Shown here: in pieces, positions 6,635 to 13,697 of the stretch
Numbering within the stretch: position 1 is the first letter of the stretch
Layout of the letters: each line of letters starts with the position of its first letter
Virus record (IMG/VR): IMGVR_UViG_3300018004_000019
Coordinates: 1 to 20,355 of that record
Length of the DNA stretch: 20,355 bases
Origin: a virus
Direction: 5' to 3' (one strand)
Notes under the pieces: model-generated
Database searches by the model: none
The model's input: the letters and a program-made list of their open reading frames with translations, nothing else
What the model was told of the DNA's origin: nothing
Translations under genes and position numbers: made by a program

Positions 6635-7090
6635 TTACGGAGTTGGTACTACAGCAGCAGCGATAACGCCTTTGGTAACCGCTACGGTACCAGCGGCAGC
6701 TACGCCCCAACCTACAAGAAAGCAACCAGGACCTGCTGCAGGAATGCTTGCTATTGTTGCTGCAAGTGCTGTTACGCCAACTACTGGATATCCTACAGCT
6801 GCTACGATACCGGCCAGCCAAGGACCGCCGCCATTAAGTTCGCCTATCGGACGCGCTATATAATCGCCGTTGCTTAGTTTTATAGCCTTAATACGATTGC
6901 CCACTTCGTAATATTTTCGCAATTGACCTGGCGTCAAATTACGCAGAAACGGATGCACATCATAGCGTTTAACTAGATGCGACTCTTGATTGTCTCTGAA
7001 TACATAGTCTTGCCCTTGCTGTTCTAACATAGCAGCGCAGCTACAAGAGACCAATGCCAACAGAGATAACAGGATCTTGCTACCTTTCAC
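6635..7090 (-). CDS. secreted or lipidated Gly/Ala-rich protein
   Basis: Translation starts at GTG (7088-7090) after TAAGGAG. The 151-residue product begins with a signal sequence (KILLSLLALVSCSCAAM); the LVSC segment is lipobox-like. A soluble polar part follows, containing LTPGQLRKYYEVGNRI and KLSNGDYIARPIGELNGGGP. The C-terminal 60 residues are strongly hydrophobic and small-residue rich (GIVAAVGYPVVGVTALAA and similar), with glycine-zipper-like spacing that could insert into a membrane. The layout, an exported head plus a pore-like tail, resembles bacteriocin-type or membrane-active proteins, but no family is assigned. It is followed at once by a four-helix membrane protein. Confidence 0.5.
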   Translation of the reverse strand: MKGSKILLSLLALVSCSCAAMLEQQGQDYVFRDNQESHLVKRYDVHPFLRNLTPGQLRKYYEVGNRIKAIKLSNGDYIARPIGELNGGGPWLAGIVAAVGYPVVGVTALAATIASIPAAGPGCFLVGWGVAAAGTVAVTKGVIAAAVVPTP

Positions 7091-7171
7091 GGTAACTCCT
7101 TAAAGTAGGAAGGTTAATAATATATAACGTTAAGAATATATAGCCAAATGGCGCGATTGCAAGTAGTAGAA

Positions 7172-7462
7172 TTACTTCTTTCTAGGGCGCCCTCGGCCTC
7201 TTTTGGGAATCATTTGTACAGGCTTTATTTCTTTCGGGCTAAACAATCTTTGCCAAAACTTTTTAGGTTGTTGTTTCGGTTCAATTGGAATTTCAAAGAA
7301 CTTTATCAATAGCTTATCATGAAGGATTAAGTATTTTTTATAACAATCATCGCAAGTTTCTAATATCTTTCTTGCAACATTAAGATCGCTGCTAGGCCAA
7401 AAAATTGTTAAATATATTTCTCTTGGGATTTCTTTGTTGCATTTATCGCATTTTCTTGTCAT
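7172..7462 (-). CDS. zinc-finger protein with AT-hook-like tail
   Basis: I choose the ATG at 7460-7462 (MTRKCDKCNKE), which overlaps the upstream stop as TAATG and follows AAGGAAG, over a start seven codons earlier. The 96-residue protein has CDKC near the N-terminus and CDDC about 35 residues later, a likely four-Cys zinc site. The C-terminus ends KRGRGRPRKK, an AT-hook-like minor-groove binding motif. This suggests a small DNA-binding protein. It belongs to a leftward operon with two DUF551-like genes. Confidence 0.6.
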   Translation of the reverse strand: MTRKCDKCNKEIPREIYLTIFWPSSDLNVARKILETCDDCYKKYLILHDKLLIKFFEIPIEPKQQPKKFWQRLFSPKEIKPVQMIPKRGRGRPRKK

Positions 7463-7833
7463 TAGTCTTCCTTCTTGAGGCATTTAGGACAAACACAACT
7501 TTCTATTTTATCTTCCTCACAGCATGCACTGCCTTCAAAGTATAAATATTCATAGCATCTGTCGCATGCTATCAATGCTTTATAATTAGGTTCCTTTTTG
7601 TCATCGAATGGTGTGAGTATAGACTTTTGGTATATCCAATAATCTTCTGGATCTGGCGCATACCATTCGTGTCCATCATCATCCGGAATCAATAAACCAT
7701 CCTTATAGTCTACAAATTCTAAGTATGTATAGTCATATTCTGGAGGAGTTAAGGGATCTGTATTGAGATGGCCACATATTAATAGGCGGCAATCACCTTC
7801 AGGCATCTTGTCTTTAAATTGTTTCCATTGCAT
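7462..7833 (-). CDS. DUF551-like protein with C-terminal zinc ribbon
   Basis: The 123-residue product starts MQWKQFKDKMPEGDCRLLIC, close to the DUF551 pattern (W-x-x-F/V-x-D-x-x-P followed by a hydrophobic strand) common in small phage accessory proteins. The middle is acidic and aromatic (DDDGHEWYAPDPEDYWIY). The C-terminus has CDRC and, after a CC pair, CVCPKC, which can form a zinc ribbon. Function unknown. Its stop overlaps the next start (TAATG), and it lies 11 nt after the DUF551 gene at 7845-8147. Confidence 0.6.
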   Translation of the reverse strand: MQWKQFKDKMPEGDCRLLICGHLNTDPLTPPEYDYTYLEFVDYKDGLLIPDDDGHEWYAPDPEDYWIYQKSILTPFDDKKEPNYKALIACDRCYEYLYFEGSACCEEDKIESCVCPKCLKKED

Positions 7834-7844
7834 TATTTATCCTT

Positions 7845-8147
7845 CTACAGTGTTGGGTGTTTAGGTATTTTGATCCAATGTGTTATATTATTTGTATCAA
7901 CTCTGCAATCGCTAAATTGGTCTACTCTTGCCCAATCCCATGAATGATCGCCCCTATCTTGATAGAATTTTACTAATGCAGGATCTGCTTCCGACCATTT
8001 TGCAAGTGCTAATTCATATGGCTTAAAGCCAATACGAAACCATGTTGGAACAATACCATCTTCATCAGCTTGTATGTTTGTTGCTAATACTATGTAATCT
8101 GCATCATAGTCATCAGGCAATCTGTCTTTAACTGATATCCATTCCAT
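7845..8147 (-). CDS. DUF551-like protein
   Basis: The 100-residue protein begins MEWISVKDRLPDDYDADYIV and ends NNITHWIKIPKHP; the WISVKDRLP opening and THW-x-x-x-P ending are hallmarks of DUF551, a family of small phage and prophage proteins of unknown function. Its ATG overlaps the stop of an upstream frame (TAATG at 8145-8149). Part of the leftward accessory operon. Confidence 0.75.
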   Translation of the reverse strand: MEWISVKDRLPDDYDADYIVLATNIQADEDGIVPTWFRIGFKPYELALAKWSEADPALVKFYQDRGDHSWDWARVDQFSDCRVDTNNITHWIKIPKHPTL

Positions 8148-8338
8148 TAATCATCCTTTTCAATTGCTGCAAGAATTGTTTTTATATATTCCATGCCATC
8201 TTCTTTGGTAAAGTCTACCATGCAACCCTCTTTGCATTTCGAAGCATCATTACTATGAACTTCAATAAAATGTTTCTCTAACCGTTCTAATTCACTCCAG
8301 GCAAACCATGCTGAATATGATATATTGTTATATAAATG
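8147..8338 (-). pseudogene. 5'-truncated or unusually started small gene
   Basis: An open frame bounded upstream by a stop at 8339-8341 reads FAWSELERLEKHFIEVHSN, DASKCKEGCMVDFTKEDG and EYIKTILAAIEKDD. It ends in a TAATG overlap with the DUF551 gene, the habit of real genes here, yet it has no ATG, GTG or TTG near its beginning; the first in-frame ATG is well inside (near CKEGCM). The likely promoter (TTGATA 8366-8371, TATATT 8344-8349 on the minus strand) would start transcription almost at the first codon. Either the 5' end was deleted or frameshifted, or a non-standard start such as ATA is used. Confidence 0.42.
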
Positions 8339-8343
8339 TTATA

Positions 8344-8371
8344 AATATATATCCATATCGCCTAATATCAA
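8344..8371 (-). promoter_or_regulatory. promoter of the leftward DUF551 operon
   Basis: On the minus strand TTGATA (8366-8371) and TATATT (8344-8349) are 16 nt apart. The surrounding 8320-8400 is very AT-rich and forms the divergent intergenic region between the accessory operon and the late operon; no clear plus-strand promoter could be fixed. Confidence 0.5.
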
Positions 8372-8421
8372 GTACTATATTACTAGTATTGTCTGATTAA
8401 GCAGGCATTACATGTAACAGC

Positions 8422-8457
8422 CCCGCATGTGATAACGACATGTGGGTTTTTTATTAT
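8422..8457 (+). terminator. terminator upstream of the late operon
   Basis: CCCGCATGT (8422-8430) pairs with ACATGTGGG (8438-8446) over 9 bp including one G-U, followed by TTTTTT. No gene ends just upstream on this strand, so it would act on a short leader transcript entering the late genes, as an antitermination-controlled late leader does in many phages. Confidence 0.7.
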
Positions 8458-8501
8458 TGTTACCCATGGTATGCTCTTGAAAATTAAACCAGGAGATATC
8501 A

Positions 8502-8699
8502 ATGGCAAGTCAAATATGTCCTATGTGTAAAAAGGAATTCACGCCGAAAGCAGGTAGTAGATCTTTTACTTATTGTAGTTCCCGTTGCCGGCATAGATAT
8601 GATAAGCATCTTCATGAACTTGATCTGGAATATCGCAAAGAACTAGGCTTATCGCCTCGTTTGTCTATAGCTGCAAGCATCCGCCCTCGCGAAAAATAA
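8502..8699 (+). CDS. small zinc-finger protein
   Basis: The 65-residue protein starts MASQICPMCKKEF and has YCSSRCRHRYDKH at residues 24-36, giving a CxxC...CxxxC zinc site in the style of small FCS/MYM-like fingers. The rest is basic and helical. AGGAGATATC precedes the ATG. It is the first gene of the late operon and may bind nucleic acid, but its target is unknown. Confidence 0.62.
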   Translation: MASQICPMCKKEFTPKAGSRSFTYCSSRCRHRYDKHLHELDLEYRKELGLSPRLSIAASIRPREK

Positions 8700-8774
8700 T
8701 CTTGAATACTAATGTTACCGGCCTTATTCTGCGGATAGTAGTATCTATCATCTATTTTCTATAAGGAGATATCT

Positions 8775-9095
8775 ATGGCAGCAACGGTTATTGAAAACAA
8801 CCTCAAGCATGTCCTATCCTGGATATTAGCCAAGCTGGAAGATCTTTGCAAAGAAGTTGTTTCTGAAGGTGAAGCCGTTTGGCCTACTTTGGAGCAACTC
8901 GTATCTTCTGGGCAACTAGGCAAAGACATCTTGGCTATATTAGCCACTTTGAAGCCTGTTATTACTTATGCTGAGACAGCATTTCCACAATATGCATCAT
9001 TGATAAGCTGGTGCCAAGATATATTAACCGACATTGCCAACTTTGACACAGTCAACAAGACATGCACTTGCTCCGGTTGCAATCCAACTAACTAA
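8775..9095 (+). CDS. hypothetical late protein
   Basis: The 106-residue product follows AAGGAGATATCT. It is mostly helical, with hydrophobic faces (HVLSWILAKLEDLCKEVV, ILAILATLKPVITYAE) and a C-terminal cysteine cluster (CTCSGC). No family is recognised. It lies 10 nt upstream of the portal gene. A structural or head-assembly helper role is guessed from position. Confidence 0.55.
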   Translation: MAATVIENNLKHVLSWILAKLEDLCKEVVSEGEAVWPTLEQLVSSGQLGKDILAILATLKPVITYAETAFPQYASLISWCQDILTDIANFDTVNKTCTCSGCNPTN

Positions 9096-9105
9096 GGAGT
9101 AGCTG

Positions 9106-11124
9106 ATGCTGTTTCCCCAATTAGGTCCGCAATATTATGACGAACGCGACAAACCCATATTAGGCCGCATGGAAGCCTTTTATGCAGAAAGTATTACAAT
9201 TAATCAATCTTTCTGGGGTGAGGCGGATACAGATCAGCGCTTTTACCTTGGCGATCAGTCGCTTTGGAACGATCTTTACGGCAACCTTCCTTCCAATAGG
9301 CGCCGCCAGTTCACCTTTAATCGCATTATGCGTATCATAAACGTGATTGAAGGCCATCAGCGCCGTAATCGTAAATCAACTGTATGCGTTGGTGTAGAGA
9401 ATGCTGATGACGAGACTGCTGATCAATTTACAAAAATATTAATGCATATTGCCGATACAGAGCATGTGCTTGAAACAATATCTGATTCGTTCCATGGTGC
9501 TCTTATTTCTGGAATGAATCTATTACATGTATGGGTCGATTATCGCGAAGATCCTGTTTCGGGAACTATTAAGGTTGACAACTGCCCTCATAACTATTTC
9601 CTAATCGACCCATATTTCAAAAAGGCCGATCTCTCTGATTGTAATGCTCTTTGGAAGAGAACGTTCTTGACCAAACGAGAAGCAATCTCTCTTATGCCAC
9701 AATATGCAGAAGAGATTCTAGGCCTTTATGGTGTAGATAATAGAGATGGAAAATTTCAATTTGCTGCAGAAGCCTATAACTATGGTCTTAAAAATTTACT
9801 AACATACGATGAATTCTGGTACCGTGATTACCGTAAACAACAGATGCTCGTTGATACGCAGACTGGTGAGACACAAGAATGGCGCGCCCAAGATGAAGAC
9901 AAGCTTCGTTTATTCTTACAGACATATCCAACTGTAACAATGATCGAACAAGAAGTGCCGACAGTTCGTCTTTCGGTAGTTATTCAGGGCCGTGTATTTT
10001 ATGACGGGCCAAATCCTACGGGCATAGATAATTACGGGTTTGTTCCGGTTTTTTCTTATTACGAACCACATTGTGAATACTTCCCATGGCGCATTCAGGG
10101 CGTTGTCAGAGGATTACGCGATGCACAATATTTATATAATCGTCGTCGTATTATTGAGCTTGATATTCTTGAATCCCAAGTTAATTCTGGATGGAAATAT
10201 AAAGAGAATGCCCTCGTTAATCCGAAGGACATATTCTTATCTGGCCAAGGTCGCGGTATTGCTCTTAAAGAAGATGCACAAATGACCGATGCTGAACAAA
10301 TAGTCGCACCGCAGATTCCGCCATCTATGATTCAGCTAAGTGAGCTACTGGCCAAGGAAATTTCAGAAGTATCAGGTGTAAATGAAGAACTACTCGGCAG
10401 CGCGTCTGACGACAAAGCAGGCATTCTAAGCATGCTCAGGCAAGGTGCCGGCCTTACTACCTTGCAGCGTCTTTTCGATCAGCTGGACAGGTCTCAAGAG
10501 CTGCTCGGCCGCCTTATGATCGATCTCATTCAAGCAAACTATACGCCGGGCAAAGTTGCCAAAATTCTTGAAGAAGGCAATCCAACTGCTCAGTTCTATA
10601 ACAAAGCGTTCGGCAAATATAATGCGACTGTAGAAGAAGGACTCAATACAACTACGCAAAAGCAAATGCAGTTCGCTCAGATGTTAGAACTTAGACAAGC
10701 CGGAGTACCAATAGCTGATGACTTACTTATTGATGCCTCTACTTTGCAGAACAAGCAAAAGCTTATCGATTCGATTGTCCAATCTTCTAAGCAACAACAA
10801 CAAATGCAAATGCAGCAAATGCAAGTGCAAATGGAAGAGATCCAAAGTCGCACTGAGCTGGCAAAAGCCAGAGCTACTGCTGATCAAGGCTTGGGCATGG
10901 AAAGAATGTCGCGCATAGCAGAAAATCAGGCCCTTGCTGAAGAACGCAAGCATGAATCCATGAAAGATGATGAGATAGCACTGCTCAATCTTGTTAAGGC
11001 TCTTAAAGAAATAGATACAATGGACTTGAGTCACATCGAGAAGCTTATTCAGCTATCGCAGTCTATTCAGCAAGAGCAGAGTAATCCTGAAGTTAAAGAA
11101 CAACCAACCGCGAGGGCACAATGA
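9106..11124 (+). CDS. P22-type portal protein
   Basis: The 672-residue protein matches the P22-like portal family in length and sequence style: an N-terminal segment with FNRIMRIINVIEGHQRRNRK, a central body with YFLIDPYFKKADLSDC and FWYRDYRKQ, then GVVRGLRDAQYLYNRRRII leading to the long core helix, ESQVNSGWKYKENALVN, and a Gln-rich C-terminal coiled coil (about residues 555-600) that corresponds to the barrel in P22 gp1. The portal is the dodecameric ring through which TerL packages DNA and on which the neck is built. Its stop overlaps the next gene by ATGA. Confidence 0.92.
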   Translation: MLFPQLGPQYYDERDKPILGRMEAFYAESITINQSFWGEADTDQRFYLGDQSLWNDLYGNLPSNRRRQFTFNRIMRIINVIEGHQRRNRKSTVCVGVENADDETADQFTKILMHIADTEHVLETISDSFHGALISGMNLLHVWVDYREDPVSGTIKVDNCPHNYFLIDPYFKKADLSDCNALWKRTFLTKREAISLMPQYAEEILGLYGVDNRDGKFQFAAEAYNYGLKNLLTYDEFWYRDYRKQQMLVDTQTGETQEWRAQDEDKLRLFLQTYPTVTMIEQEVPTVRLSVVIQGRVFYDGPNPTGIDNYGFVPVFSYYEPHCEYFPWRIQGVVRGLRDAQYLYNRRRIIELDILESQVNSGWKYKENALVNPKDIFLSGQGRGIALKEDAQMTDAEQIVAPQIPPSMIQLSELLAKEISEVSGVNEELLGSASDDKAGILSMLRQGAGLTTLQRLFDQLDRSQELLGRLMIDLIQANYTPGKVAKILEEGNPTAQFYNKAFGKYNATVEEGLNTTTQKQMQFAQMLELRQAGVPIADDLLIDASTLQNKQKLIDSIVQSSKQQQQMQMQQMQVQMEEIQSRTELAKARATADQGLGMERMSRIAENQALAEERKHESMKDDEIALLNLVKALKEIDTMDLSHIEKLIQLSQSIQQEQSNPEVKEQPTARAQ

Positions 11125-11303
11125 ACAGAATAGATTACCAAGCTCAATACTTGGGCAATATAAGAGACCAAGAGAGCAAGCGCTCTGAAGATAGAAGTAA
11201 AACTGTGGCATTTCACAGATTGCATGCGCGTCACGGCTTTGATCTTCCTGGCCAGAATCCACGAAGGCGTCATGAAATGGAAGATCAGGGTTATATAAGA
11301 TAA
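11121..11303 (+). CDS. small conserved-looking late protein
   Basis: The 60-residue, highly charged protein starts in an ATGA overlap with the portal stop. It contains QDQ/QESKRSEDRSK-like polar repeats, then HARHGFDLPGQNPRRRHEM, many Arg and His. It may be a minor virion or assembly protein translated with the portal. No family assigned. Confidence 0.5.
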   Translation: MNRIDYQAQYLGNIRDQESKRSEDRSKTVAFHRLHARHGFDLPGQNPRRRHEMEDQGYIR

Positions 11304-11312
11304 GGAAATACA

Positions 11313-11781
11313 ATGGCTATTAATAATGCTGTAAATGATATATATATTGCCCGCAATGGATTTTACGCAACTAATACAACTAGCCCAACAAATGTAACTG
11401 GGGATGGAACTCAGTATACGATTCCCTTTGATTTTATGGAATCGGGTTCTGGTTTTGATACAAGTACATATAGCTGGGTTCCTTCTGCAGTGGGAACATA
11501 TTCAGTTGGAGTATTCTCTCTATACTTATGGATATGCGTCTACTAATACTGATTTTCTAGTTATTTTAGGAGGTTCAGATATTATTACCGAAATGAGCGC
11601 TACTAACATATATGACTCGTCTGGTGTCATCATGATGAGCGTGGTTGTGCCATTTCTTATCAATGCCATAGATCCTGGTAATCCTCCAAAGATATCTGTC
11701 CAGTTGCAAGTTTCCGGAACTAGCAAGAATATATCGCTCACTGAATATAAAAGTTCATTCTGGGCAAATCTATTATTTTGA
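11313..11781 (+). pseudogene. C1q-like jelly-roll virion protein, frameshifted
   Basis: The gene starts at the ATG at 11313 after AAGGAAA and reads ARNGFYATNTTSPTNVTGDG, YTIPFDFMESG, FDTSTYSWVPSAVGTYSVGV, then leaves frame at about 11514-11524 and stops at 11546. The overlapping frame from there continues YGYASTNTDFLVILGG through KISVQLQVSGTSKNISLTEY to SSFWANLLF at 11781. Together this is a C1q/TNF-like domain of about 155 residues (phage versions have VTGDGT near the start and a final FSG/WA-x-L strand). The break sits in TTCTCTCTATA; adding one CT restores a single frame (VFSLYTYGYAS). Such domains decorate capsids or fibres. Confidence 0.7.
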
Positions 11782-11889
11782 CTGTGGAACTATAATGATG
11801 GCTTTGATGAAGCCCGAAAAGGAGGAAATATCCTTGTAAATTTTAAATTGGCAGGCTAATTTTCAAGAACATACGATTTTTATCTCTAG

Positions 11890-11918
11890 ACGGATTCCAG
11901 CGGAGTCCGTTTTATTTG
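11890..11918 (+). terminator. rho-independent terminator after the C1q-like gene
   Basis: ACGGATTCC (11890-11898), loop AGC, GGAGTCCGT (11902-11910) forms a 9-bp stem with one G-U, followed by TTTTATTT. The stretch 11919-12040 carries no gene but has a second imperfect hairpin (about 11977-12003, GTAG...AGGAGG against CCTCTGCTAC) that may hide an AGGAGG sequence, and a CCC/GGG hairpin at 12006-12016 in the leader of the next gene. Confidence 0.75.
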
Positions 11919-12040
11919 TATCTCACAAAACAATAGCATTTCTCCTTCACTTGTAGTGAACTCATGGTAATACTTCCTGTAGTAGGAGGTTAAAACCTCT
12001 GCTACCCCATGCGGGCAAGCAGTTCTACGAAAGGCACACT

Positions 12041-12331
12041 ATGCCAAGATATCATCACGAAGTTCATCACAGTAAATCTGAATCATCCATGAAAGATGGC
12101 GCTTATGCCGGTAAAAATGCGACAGAGCGTATGCAGCACCATGATGCATCTATGATTTCTGAAGATCACAATGCAATAGCTAACTTACCTCAACAGGTTA
12201 TCATGAAAGACTGGGCTGATCATGAAGCTTACTTGCCTGATATCCTTGATGATACCATTGTAGGAATCAACAAGCAGATCAATTATGATGACAAGAAGCG
12301 TCAAGAGCACTTTGAACCTAAGAAGGTCTAA
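12041..12331 (+). CDS. small late protein with EDHxxIANLP motif
   Basis: The 96-residue polar protein begins with His-rich MPRYHHEVHHSKSES and carries MISEDHNAIANLPQQVIMKDW at about residues 42-62. The same motif recurs in the next gene, so the two are probably paralogous or bind a common partner. It follows AAAGG. No enzymatic feature is seen. Position between portal and scaffold genes suggests an assembly or head-associated protein. Confidence 0.55.
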   Translation: MPRYHHEVHHSKSESSMKDGAYAGKNATERMQHHDASMISEDHNAIANLPQQVIMKDWADHEAYLPDILDDTIVGINKQINYDDKKRQEHFEPKKV

Positions 12332-12332
12332 T

Positions 12333-12560
12333 ATGATCATACTGAAACCGACTCTGATGGGCGACGTAGGTATTGCAAAGACTGATACGACTAATGCATC
12401 AGATTCTGAAGTAGCGCGCGTCGTATTCTATCAAAATGTTGATCCACGTCGAAAACCTGAGTTAATGGATTCTGAATTGATTCGCGAAGATCATGCCAAG
12501 ATAGCAAATCTTCCAGAAGAGTTCATTCATTCTTCAGGACTCTTTGATAAAGGATATTAA
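12333..12560 (+). CDS. small late protein, second EDHxxIANLP copy
   Basis: I start at the ATG at 12333, one base after the previous stop, giving 75 residues; an earlier in-frame start would overlap the preceding gene widely. The C-terminal third has ELIREDHAKIANLPEEFI, matching ISEDHNAIANLPQQVI of the upstream protein. The N-terminus (MIILKPTLMGDVGIAKTD) is unrelated. Its stop overlaps the next start as TAATG. Confidence 0.55.
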   Translation: MIILKPTLMGDVGIAKTDTTNASDSEVARVVFYQNVDPRRKPELMDSELIREDHAKIANLPEEFIHSSGLFDKGY

Positions 12561-12709
12561 TGCCAACGATGATAAGAGTACCGGGCAAGCCGCAGAAGAT
12601 TGCTTACAAGATTCTCGGTGTACCGGCAAATATTGCATATAGACGTGATGCGATTGATAAGAAGATTAACAGGCGGTTAGTCTTTGAAGAATCGATACGC
12701 GTAAGATAA
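12560..12709 (+). CDS. 49-residue basic late protein
   Basis: The ATG at 12560 overlaps the previous stop (TAATG). The product starts MPTMIRVPGKPQKIAYKILG and ends FEESIRVR; it is rich in Arg and Lys and probably a compact basic domain. The tight overlap and same-strand continuity support it as a real gene. Function unknown. Confidence 0.5.
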   Translation: MPTMIRVPGKPQKIAYKILGVPANIAYRRDAIDKKINRRLVFEESIRVR

Positions 12710-12716
12710 TAACATT

Positions 12717-12738
12717 ATGGGGAGCATATGCTCCCCAT
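12717..12738 (+). repeat. 22-nt perfect inverted repeat
   Basis: ATGGGGAGCAT pairs with ATGCTCCCCAT without a spacer. There is no T-run, so it is more like an mRNA-stabilising or processing hairpin than a terminator. A similar GGGGGGC/GCCCCCC hairpin occurs at 19128-19144. Confidence 0.6.
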
Positions 12739-12754
12739 CTTAATAAGGTGACTA

Positions 12755-13084
12755 ATGAAAGTTCCAGGAAAGTTCTGGGCTGAAGAGGCCAAAGAACCCG
12801 CTCATAAAGATATTAAGAAGGCTCTTGAAAAGAAAGCCGGCAAGAAGTCGTCATCTAAGACAAAGAAAGCTGCCAAGCATGCGAAAATCTTCAAAGGCAA
12901 AGCAGAAAAAAGCCCCAAGGTTAAATCATTCATTGAAAAGCGGATGCACGAGTTTAAAGAAGGCAAAATGCATTCGCGTGTTAAAAAAACTGGCCCGAAA
13001 GTTACTAACCCTAAACAGGCGATCGCGATAAGTCTGAATGAGGCTAGACAAAAAGGCGCCAAGATAAAGAAGCCCAAGAGATAA
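12755..13084 (+). CDS. Lys-rich DUF6496-like protein
   Basis: This 109-residue protein is extremely basic. The C-terminal part, MHEFKEGKMHSR followed by GPKVTNPKQAIAISLNEARQKGA, matches the DUF6496 pattern (M-x-x-FK-x-G-x-LHSG then K-V-x-N-x-KQAIAI-A-x-SEA), a small domain common in phages and bacteria with unknown function. The Lys-rich N-terminus may bind DNA or act in capsid packaging. A terminator follows. Confidence 0.72.
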   Translation: MKVPGKFWAEEAKEPAHKDIKKALEKKAGKKSSSKTKKAAKHAKIFKGKAEKSPKVKSFIEKRMHEFKEGKMHSRVKKTGPKVTNPKQAIAISLNEARQKGAKIKKPKR

Positions 13085-13110
13085 TTTCCTTTCTCCACCA
13101 CTTATTTCTA

Positions 13111-13148
13111 AGGATCCAGTACGATAGCATGCTGGATCCTTGATTTTT
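13111..13148 (+). terminator. terminator hairpin
   Basis: AGGATCCAG (13111-13119) pairs with CTGGATCCT (13132-13140) around a 12-nt loop, followed by TGATTTTT. It separates the small-protein group from the gene starting at 13200. Confidence 0.6.
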
Positions 13149-13199
13149 GACCAAAAACTATAGTAGAATTGGTGGAAATTTAGCCATTTAAGGAGAAGT

Positions 13200-13697
13200 A
13201 TGAAGAAAAAAGAAACAAAGAAGCCCACAGTAGGCAAGATAGCAACTGATCTTCTGGCTAAGCCAGAGATCGGTCATACTGTTATAGATCAGATGCAAGA
13301 GAACCTCACTGATTATGATAAGAATATCTTTCTATGTGTAGAAAATGCCAAGAAAACATTCCCTGGTGATTTCTATGTTGTTGTAGAATGCAAAAAAGAA
13401 AGATTGCTTGAAAATGTACTGCGCAATTACTTTTTTGCGCGTCTTTCAGCTCCTACGCCTGGATGGGACCAAACAGTCTACAAGTACCACAGAAAACGCG
13501 ATGCGCTTGAATTTCTGTGGGTAGTTCCTTCCAAGGATGCATGTGAATATATGACTATTAATAAGCAATATATACCAGAATCTGAGTATGAGTTGCTCAG
13601 ATTTGTGCTATCATATAACGATGGCACGCTACTTAAGATAGCTAAAAAGTTGAATGGTGAAGCTGATGATAGTCCACTCATAGAAGGAAAAGTATGA
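13200..13697 (+). CDS. conserved phage morphogenesis-region protein
   Basis: The 165-residue protein follows AAGGAGAAGT. It contains FPGDFYVVVECKKERLLENV, then RNYFFARLSAPTPGWDQTVY and ALEFLWVVPSKDACEYM. I recognise this as a conserved protein found beside scaffold genes in portal-P22-type phages, but its role is not known to me. Its stop overlaps the scaffold start (ATGA at 13694-13697), so the two are co-translated. Confidence 0.6.
   Translation: MKKKETKKPTVGKIATDLLAKPEIGHTVIDQMQENLTDYDKNIFLCVENAKKTFPGDFYVVVECKKERLLENVLRNYFFARLSAPTPGWDQTVYKYHRKRDALEFLWVVPSKDACEYMTINKQYIPESEYELLRFVLSYNDGTLLKIAKKLNGEADDSPLIEGKV

Noticed and set aside
6570-6863. 97-residue plus-strand frame rich in Ala, Thr and Pro.
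   Set aside because: It is the antisense shadow of the Gly/Ala-rich minus-strand gene and has no ribosome site.
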